A stretch of DNA of 11,737 nt from Elusimicrobiota bacterium (GTDB lineage Bacteria; Elusimicrobiota; Elusimicrobia; Elusimicrobiales; UBA9959), in assembly GCA_030637365.1 (NCBI GenBank), contig DAOWGR010000027.1:1-11737 (forward strand), in the 5' to 3' direction. Both the position numbers and the translations under genes were made by a program. The notes beneath the pieces were generated by a model. The model was not told the origin of the DNA. It saw only the letters and a program-made list of their open reading frames with translations, and searched no databases. This document shows, piece after piece, positions 7,362 through 11,737 of this stretch; the first letter of the stretch is position 1, and each line of letters opens with the position of its first letter.

Positions 7362-8399
7362 TTATTGCTCGTCACTCGCCGCGCAACGAAATCCAAAAAT
7401 ATCGCTCCTGAACACGGGAGAATTCCTGAAGCGATTGGCGGAACGGCAGACATAAGCGCGGTCAAGCCAACATCCGCCGCGAAGAACGCGAAAATTGCCT
7501 TTATCTGGACCTTTTGGATTTTTTGTCAAAGCCCGCTTTGCAGCCGCGCTATAATAATTTTCATCATACCAATCATTGCACCATTCCCATACATTGCCGT
7601 GCATATCATATAGTCCCCAGTTATTGGGTTTTTTTGTTCCCACAAAATGTATCTTATAACCGGAATTTAAAAAAAAATGCCACATAAATTCAATAAGCAA
7701 ATTGGACCCATGCCACGCGTATTCGTTAAGTTCGGATTCATTGTTTCCAAAACAATATTTTGTATCGCTTCCCCCTTTAGCCGCTTTTTCCCATTCGGCT
7801 TCCGTAGGCAGTCTTTTGCCATAATGCTCGCAATACGCTTTTGCTTCATTCCAGTTTACATTTATTACGGGCCTGTTCCCTCTGCCAAAACCGCTGTCTG
7901 AAGGTCTCTTTTTTCTTGTCGCTCGGCAATACTTGTCATATTGGTTGAAAGTAACCTCGTATTTGTCCATATAATAAGCGTTAAGATGCACTTTATGCGG
8001 CGGTTTTTCATAACTATAGCCTGAATTTGAGCCCATCGTAAATTCACCGGCGGGGATATAAACCATTTTCGCATATTTTTTCTTTTCGGCTTCCGGCAAT
8101 GATTTTCTTACCGCGTTTAAAAAAGCTCTTGATCGAGTAATTTCTTTTTCGAGAAGGAGTATTTCTCTTGACGCTTTTTCAGATCTGTTCTCCGCGATAT
8201 GCACGATTAAAAACAATAAAATAAAACCGACTAAAATCGCGTATATCACTATGGGCAAAGTTTTGAGAATAATCTTTTTTTTGCCCTCCGGTTTAACGGA
8301 TTTCACCGCAACCGATGTTAAATCAAATCGGCATTTTTTGCAGACACTTGCCTGTATTTTATTTTCGGTTTTGCAATCGGGGCATATTTTTATTTTCAT
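7362..8399 (-). CDS. Membrane-anchored zinc-ribbon/SUMF1 (FGE-sulfatase) domain protein
   Basis: 345 aa with a composite build. Residues 6-23 form a zinc ribbon (CPDC-N10-CKKC). A single transmembrane helix spans about 43-68 behind a KKK cluster, and a charged, probably helical linker covers 70-108. A formylglycine-generating-enzyme fold covers 111-341, with MVYIPAGEFTMGS, GKRLPTEAEWEKAA, WGLYDMHGNVWEWC and RGGCW. The positive-inside rule places the ribbon in the cytoplasm and the SUMF1 domain outside. In true formylglycine-generating enzymes two cysteines near the end do the chemistry. By alignment the first is replaced by D313 while the second (C318) remains, so sulfatase activation is unlikely. 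A ligand-binding or other oxidase-like role is more plausible. A hydrophobic insertion (LLIEFMWHFFL, about 234-244) is unusual for the domain. The Shine-Dalgarno sequence is poor. It lies 54 bases after the flavoprotein gene. Confidence 0.88.
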   Translation of the reverse strand: MKIKICPDCKTENKIQASVCKKCRFDLTSVAVKSVKPEGKKKIILKTLPIVIYAILVGFILLFLIVHIAENRSEKASREILLLEKEITRSRAFLNAVRKSLPEAEKKKYAKMVYIPAGEFTMGSNSGYSYEKPPHKVHLNAYYMDKYEVTFNQYDKYCRATRKKRPSDSGFGRGNRPVINVNWNEAKAYCEHYGKRLPTEAEWEKAAKGGSDTKYCFGNNESELNEYAWHGSNLLIEFMWHFFLNSGYKIHFVGTKKPNNWGLYDMHGNVWEWCNDWYDENYYSAAAKRALTKNPKGPDKGNFRVLRGGCWLDRAYVCRSANRFRNSPVFRSDIFGFRCAASDEQ

Positions 8400-8439
8400 G
8401 TCTTTTTGCTTTTGCCTGTTCGCGCTTCCGTAAATTGTA

Positions 8440-8456
8440 TAACCGCCGCACGGTTA
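8440..8456 (-). other. Small hairpin at the flavoprotein gene's stop codon
   Basis: TAACCG and CGGTTA form a perfect 6-bp stem with a 5-base loop, and the stop codon TAA itself is part of the stem. No T-run follows on the minus strand, so it is not a normal terminator. It may simply mark the 3' end of the reading frame or affect processing before the SUMF1-domain gene. Confidence 0.3.
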
Positions 8457-9821
8457 CCTGTCGCGCCGCCGCGCTGGGTTCTTGCCCGCGTTTGTTCCGG
8501 CCAAAAACCCTGATGTAAAAGCGAAATGAAGATTGTAGCCGCCGCTGTCTCCGTCAATATCCAAAAGCTCTCCTGTAATATATAAACCTTTATGAGCCTT
8601 GACTTCAAAAGTTTCCGGATTTATTTGGGAAAGTTCCACTCCGCCGGCGGTTGCCATGGCATTTTCAAAAGATTTTGCCGAGCTTATTTCGAAATTAAAA
8701 GCGGTTATGGCCGGAATAAGTTTTTCTATGAAATCCGATTTTACGCGGGAGAGAAAAGTTTCTTTTTTTATGCCCGCTTTGTTTGCTATTATTCTTGAAA
8801 TTTTATCTTCAAAAATGCCTTTCAAAAAAGAATCGGCTTTTTTTTCATTCAAAACAGCCATTTTTTTAAGGCGGTTTGTTAAAAGTGTTTCCATTTCTTT
8901 TTTTGATAACTCGGGAAGAAAATTTATTTGGCATTCAACTTTGCCCTTTTTTAAAGATTGAACTATGTTTCGGCTCGCGTTCAAAGTCGCGGGGCCCGAT
9001 ATGCCATAATCCGTAAACAATATTTCACCTGAAGTTTCGGCTATTTTTTTATCCCCCAAAGCTTTAGTTTCGGAGGATTCCGATCCGGAACCTCGTTTAT
9101 TGGACATCGGAGTTTCATTTTTTGAATAAGCGGAAAGCAAAACATCGCATCTTATGCCGCTTAAATCAATCGGCCATTTTTCTTTTACAATAAGAGGAAC
9201 AATAGAGCAGGAAAGATTGCTGAGCTCCAAGCCCAGAGAATGAGCCAGCTTATAGCCATGGTCTCCGCCGCCTATGTGAGGATAGCTCTTGCCGCCGCAG
9301 GCAAGAATCAGTTTTTCGCAATCAAAACTTTCTATCTTCGGTTTAAAAGAAGTTTTGTCCCATTTTGGTTTTACAGCTTGAGTTTTTACGGTAAAACCGT
9401 TTTTTATTTTTATTATTTCCAGAACTTCGGTAAGTTTGCGGATTTTAATATTCGGTTTTTGCAATCCGAGTAAAAGCGCGTCCACAACTTCTTGAGCGTT
9501 CATGCATCTTGGAAATATTCTGCCGTCATGCTCGCTTTTTAGCCATAAACCCGTGTCTTTCAAAAAATTCAATATTTCTTTTGGTTTGGCTTTTAAAAAC
9601 ACTTTTTTAAGGAAGGTTTGCGCGCCGGAATTATAATTATCGGGAGAAATATCTTGATTGGATAAATTGCATTTCCCCGCTCCGGTTGAAAGTATTTTCC
9701 GGCCAAGAATATGATTTTTTTCAAACAGCAGTATTTCGCAATTGTTTTTTTTAGACGCGATTAAGGCGGCGACAATTCCCGACGCGCCGCCGCCAATAAT
9801 CGCGATTCTGTTTTCTTTCAT
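8454..9821 (-). CDS. YhiN/HI0933-family FAD-dependent flavoprotein
   Basis: 455 aa, belonging to the widespread HI0933/YhiN (BaiN-like) family of NAD(P)/FAD-dependent oxidoreductases, whose substrate is mostly unknown. The N-terminal Rossmann motif is IIGGGASG (G10, G12, G15) with E34 at the end of strand 2 for the FAD ribose. Family signatures follow: GRKILSTGAGKCNLSN (40-55), ACGGKSYPHIG (174-184), GEILFTDYGISGP (265-277), and the C-terminal GLYITGELLDIDGDSGGYN (412-430) that closes over the flavin. Two inserted low-complexity segments stand out: a lysine-rich one near 147-165 and a Ser/Glu/Lys-rich one near 233-262. The tail ends in NPARRRDR. No convincing Shine-Dalgarno site precedes the ATG at 9821. 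It sits downstream of a structured, T-rich spacer after the aldolase gene, and heads the close run leading to the SUMF1-domain and peptidase genes. Confidence 0.93.
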   Translation of the reverse strand: MKENRIAIIGGGASGIVAALIASKKNNCEILLFEKNHILGRKILSTGAGKCNLSNQDISPDNYNSGAQTFLKKVFLKAKPKEILNFLKDTGLWLKSEHDGRIFPRCMNAQEVVDALLLGLQKPNIKIRKLTEVLEIIKIKNGFTVKTQAVKPKWDKTSFKPKIESFDCEKLILACGGKSYPHIGGGDHGYKLAHSLGLELSNLSCSIVPLIVKEKWPIDLSGIRCDVLLSAYSKNETPMSNKRGSGSESSETKALGDKKIAETSGEILFTDYGISGPATLNASRNIVQSLKKGKVECQINFLPELSKKEMETLLTNRLKKMAVLNEKKADSFLKGIFEDKISRIIANKAGIKKETFLSRVKSDFIEKLIPAITAFNFEISSAKSFENAMATAGGVELSQINPETFEVKAHKGLYITGELLDIDGDSGGYNLHFAFTSGFLAGTNAGKNPARRRDR

Positions 9822-9842
9822 AATGAAAAAACCGAAAAAGAT

Positions 9843-9934
9843 GATACGGTAATAAGTTGATATGTGTTAAGGAGTTTCCTTGCGCACATATTTACATGTT
9901 CACTTATTTACGCTGTTTTCCGTTACGCTGTATC
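9843..9934 (-). other. Structured intergenic element between aldolase and flavoprotein genes
   Basis: Nested inverted repeats fill this gap. GATAC (9843-9847) pairs with GTATC (9930-9934), AATAAGT (9851-9857) with ACTTATT (9902-9908), ATATGTG (9860-9866) with CACATAT (9885-9891), and AAGGA (9869-9873) with TCCTT (9877-9881) around a GTT loop. One side also carries a direct repeat, TTACGCTGT, at 9908-9916 and 9923-9931. On the minus strand the fold is followed by ATCTTTTTCGGTTTTTT, so it may act as an elaborate terminator or attenuator after the aldolase gene. A small RNA or a degraded palindromic repeat element is also possible. Confidence 0.5.
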
Positions 9935-9940
9935 GCTTTT

Positions 9941-10930
9941 TTATACTCTGTTCGCCGAGCCGAGCACATTTTCGTTTTTATCCGCGTACATTTTGATTAA
10001 TTCTTCTCTGGCCGGGCCAAGATATTTGCGCGGGTCAAATTCTCCGGGTTTTTCATTAAATACCTTGCGTATTGTGGCTGTCATCACAAGCCGTCCGTCG
10101 GAATCTATATTTATTTTGCAAACGGCGCTTTTTGCCGCTTTTCTAAGCTGCTCGGACGGCACTCCCACGGCATTGTCCATCTTTCCGCCGTATTTGTTTA
10201 TAAGCGCGATATATTCCTGAGGAACGGAGGAAGATCCGTGAAGGACGATGGGAAAACCCGGAATTCTTTTTTCAATTTCTTCCAAAATATCAAATCTTAA
10301 AGGCGGAACGGATTCGCCCGGTTTGAGTTTGAATTTATAAGCGCCGTGGCTGGTGCCGATGGATATGGCCAAAGAATCAACTCCGGTTTTTTTAACAAAA
10401 TCTTCAACATCATCGGGATCCGTATAATGAGACACTTCCGATGAAACATCATCCTCTATTCCCGCCAAAACTCCGAGCTCCCCTTCAACGGTAACACCTC
10501 TGGCGCGCGCGTAGTCCACAACTTGTTTTGAAATGCGCACATTTTCATCATAAGGCAAAGCGGAGCCGTCATACATAACGGATGAAAAACCGCTGTCTAT
10601 GCAGGATTTGCAAATTTCAAAAGAATCGCCATGGTCAAGATGCAAAGCGACGGGAACGCTGATTTCCATTTCTTTCATCATTTCCATGACGCCCAAAGCC
10701 ATATATCTTAAAAGGGTGGCATTGGCATAATCTCTCGCCCCTTTTGAAACCTGGATTATAACAGGGGATTTGGTTTTAACGCAAGCCGTTATTATGGCTT
10801 GAATCTGTTCCATATTGTTGAAATTATAAGCGGGAATGGCATAGCCTTCCTTATTCGCTTTTTCAAACATATCCGTGGTATTGACAAAACCTAATTCTTT
10901 GTATGAAACTGTTTCAGCTGTTATGGACAT
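9941..10930 (-). CDS. fba: Class II fructose-1,6-bisphosphate aldolase
   Basis: This cytoplasmic zinc aldolase cleaves or forms fructose-1,6-bisphosphate from dihydroxyacetone phosphate and glyceraldehyde-3-phosphate in glycolysis and gluconeogenesis. The 329-aa protein shows the class II signature: LHLDHGDSFE with catalytic D99 and zinc ligand H100, VEGELG (E149, E151), the zinc histidines H195 (GTSHGAYKF) and H231 (LHGSSSVP), and NIDSDGR (N274, D276, D278) at the phosphate/substrate site. The start at 10930 has GGAGG five bases upstream. The frame remains open to 10990, but those 20 codons lie across the promoter and are not part of the protein. It is divergent from the transketolase-family gene, which shares its glycolytic/pentose-phosphate substrates. 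A TATAAT promoter with an overlapping palindrome suggests control by a regulator. Confidence 0.96.
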   Translation of the reverse strand: MSITAETVSYKELGFVNTTDMFEKANKEGYAIPAYNFNNMEQIQAIITACVKTKSPVIIQVSKGARDYANATLLRYMALGVMEMMKEMEISVPVALHLDHGDSFEICKSCIDSGFSSVMYDGSALPYDENVRISKQVVDYARARGVTVEGELGVLAGIEDDVSSEVSHYTDPDDVEDFVKKTGVDSLAISIGTSHGAYKFKLKPGESVPPLRFDILEEIEKRIPGFPIVLHGSSSVPQEYIALINKYGGKMDNAVGVPSEQLRKAAKSAVCKINIDSDGRLVMTATIRKVFNEKPGEFDPRKYLGPAREELIKMYADKNENVLGSANRV

Positions 10931-10956
10931 TTGAGCCTCCGAGAAAGTAATTGATT

Positions 10957-10977
10957 GTAATATAGTCATTATATTAC
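10957..10977. promoter_or_regulatory. Palindrome overlapping the aldolase -10 box
   Basis: GTAATATA (10957-10964) and TATATTAC (10970-10977) form a perfect 8-bp inverted repeat with a 5-base centre. It covers the -10 hexamer and predicted start of the aldolase promoter. A dimeric repressor bound here would block transcription. As RNA it would lie only partly in the transcript, so a DNA operator is the better reading. High AT content makes chance symmetry less surprising. Confidence 0.45.
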
Positions 10978-10995
10978 TTTTTAAACTCAAAGCAA
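10968..10995 (-). promoter_or_regulatory. Promoter of the aldolase gene
   Basis: The minus strand carries a perfect TATAAT (10968-10973), and TTGCTT (10990-10995, 3 of 6) lies 16 bases further upstream. Transcription would start near 10961 with a leader of about 30 bases containing the GGAGG ribosome binding site (10936-10940). Confidence 0.7.
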
Positions 10996-11045
10996 TTCGT
11001 TATAAATCCATCTCGGCGGACATTCTTTCAATTTACCTCGTATTT

Positions 11046-11054
11046 TGATAAAAT
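11046..11054 (+). promoter_or_regulatory. Extended -10 promoter of the transketolase-family gene
   Basis: TGATAAAAT gives an extended -10 TG (11046-11047) followed by TAAAAT (11049-11054, 5 of 6). No strong -35 box is seen. The start would be near 11061, about 23 bases before the ATG. It is back to back with the aldolase promoter about 75 bases away, so the two could share regulation. Confidence 0.55.
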
Positions 11055-11083
11055 TATATTTCAGCGAGAATCGGAGGAATTTC

Positions 11084-11737
11084 ATGCGGACAAAAACGCT
11101 TTTTCAAGATGTGAAGTCATCAAATTTTACATTGTCTCCCAAAAGAGCGGCTTATTATGAAATATCCGATATCATTAAAAACGCCAAATACAAAGTTGAA
11201 AATGAAGATTTGGTTTTTTATGAAAATATAGACCTTATCTATAGAATGCTTTGCGCCATTCTCTATAATTTCGCTCCAATGTCAGGTCATCCCGGAGGAA
11301 GCATATCTTCGGGAAGAATAGTCGGCTCTCTTTTATTTGACACGATGAATTATGATATTTCCGATCCCGAGAGAAAGGATAATGATATCATGGTTTACGC
11401 CGCCGGTCATAAAGCAATGGGTTTATATGCCATGTGGGCGCTCAGAAATGAACTTCTGCGCGTTGCCGATCCCAAGCTTTTGCCCGAAGAAAAATTTCAA
11501 TTGCGTTTGGAAGACTTGCTCGGGTTTAGACGCAATCCAATAAACGACACCCCACTTTTTAAAAAATTCAATTCAAAACCGTTGGACGGACACCCGACTC
11601 CTTTGGTTCCTTTTGTGAAAATAGCCACGGGAGCAAGCGGTATCGGAGTGGGAGCCGCCATAGGACTTGGTTTGGGCGCTATGGACGCGTTTAGAGAGAA
11701 TCCTCCAATTATAAATATAATAGAAGGAGAAGGAGGA
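11084..11737 (+). CDS. Transketolase-family TPP enzyme, N-terminal part
   Basis: The gene runs off the right edge; 218 codons are visible. The start is supported by GGAGG (11073-11077), 6 bases upstream. Transketolases move two-carbon units between sugar phosphates in the non-oxidative pentose-phosphate pathway, using thiamine diphosphate. Visible signatures are PMSGHPGGSIS (H69), YAAGHKAMGLYAMWAL (H109), GHPTPLV (H170), ATGASGIGVGAAIGLGLGAM (181-200, the GxLGxG-like diphosphate-contact region) and the start of the GDG-type TPP motif as EGEGG at the very end. About 50 residues precede the first conserved helix, more than in E. coli TktA, and GASG replaces the usual GSLG. It may therefore be a divergent or specialised transketolase subgroup and not the canonical enzyme. 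It is divergent from the aldolase gene. Confidence 0.88.
   Translation, partial: MRTKTLFQDVKSSNFTLSPKRAAYYEISDIIKNAKYKVENEDLVFYENIDLIYRMLCAILYNFAPMSGHPGGSISSGRIVGSLLFDTMNYDISDPERKDNDIMVYAAGHKAMGLYAMWALRNELLRVADPKLLPEEKFQLRLEDLLGFRRNPINDTPLFKKFNSKPLDGHPTPLVPFVKIATGASGIGVGAAIGLGLGAMDAFRENPPIINIIEGEGG

Noticed and set aside
7322..7465. 48-codon N-terminal extension of the peptidase T frame
   Set aside because: It overlaps the 3' end of the SUMF1-domain gene in a different frame. The start at 7321 has a good ribosome binding site and gives the usual family length.
9864..10220. 118-codon plus-strand open frame opposite the aldolase gene
   Set aside because: Most of it is antisense to conserved aldolase sequence. 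The only unique part lies in the structured spacer, and no promoter or family match is visible.
10931..10990. 20-codon N-terminal extension of the aldolase frame
   Set aside because: These codons cover the promoter and the GGAGG site. The 10930 start is five bases after GGAGG.
1..11737. CRISPR arrays, insertion sequences, tRNA genes, defence or toxin-antitoxin systems
   Set aside because: No regular repeat-spacer array, transposase-like protein, cloverleaf or recognisable defence gene was seen on either strand. The segment reads as ordinary housekeeping DNA.

Overview
The window looks like a chromosomal housekeeping segment from an anaerobic, fairly AT-rich, Gram-negative-type bacterium. A single-chain pyruvate:ferredoxin oxidoreductase points to anaerobic pyruvate catabolism, and two proteins have clear export signals. 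The gene set, together with a SUMF1-domain protein carrying a zinc ribbon, would suit Elusimicrobiota/Endomicrobia or a neighbouring phylum. That placement is inference from general resemblance and rests on no marker gene. There are no tRNA or rRNA genes, CRISPR arrays, transposases or phage genes.

Layout. Bases 2-79 hold the last 25 codons of a plus-strand gene (possibly DnaJ-like), closed by a hairpin terminator that also serves the convergent genes. On the minus strand, 1774 to 182 is a two-gene operon of paralogous secreted proteins of unknown function. Upstream of it (1775-2044) are a plausible promoter, an operator-like inverted repeat and a 5'-UTR hairpin. A 65-aa SEC-C zinc-binding protein (2045-2242) follows. 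It is separated from the large pyruvate:ferredoxin oxidoreductase gene (2309-5914) by a perfect 16-bp-stem terminator. The oxidoreductase gene has its own extended -10 promoter.

Further upstream on the minus strand comes a co-directional run: class II fructose-bisphosphate aldolase (9941-10930), a YhiN/HI0933-type flavoprotein (8454-9821), a membrane-anchored zinc-ribbon/SUMF1-domain protein (7362-8399) and peptidase T (6089-7321). The aldolase is separated from the flavoprotein by a 119-base gap holding a highly structured 92-base element. The last three genes are closely spaced (40-54 bases) and may be co-transcribed. A divergent promoter region (10931-11083) separates the aldolase from a plus-strand transketolase-family gene that runs off the right edge.

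How the genes fit together. Aldolase, transketolase and pyruvate:ferredoxin oxidoreductase cover glycolysis/gluconeogenesis, non-oxidative pentose-phosphate exchange and pyruvate-to-acetyl-CoA conversion with reduced ferredoxin as product. Peptidase T finishes intracellular tripeptide breakdown. The remaining genes have no obvious metabolic link. I found no clear new multi-gene system. The least explained items are the paralogous secreted pair, the SUMF1-domain protein that lacks one catalytic cysteine, and the structured element between the aldolase and flavoprotein genes.
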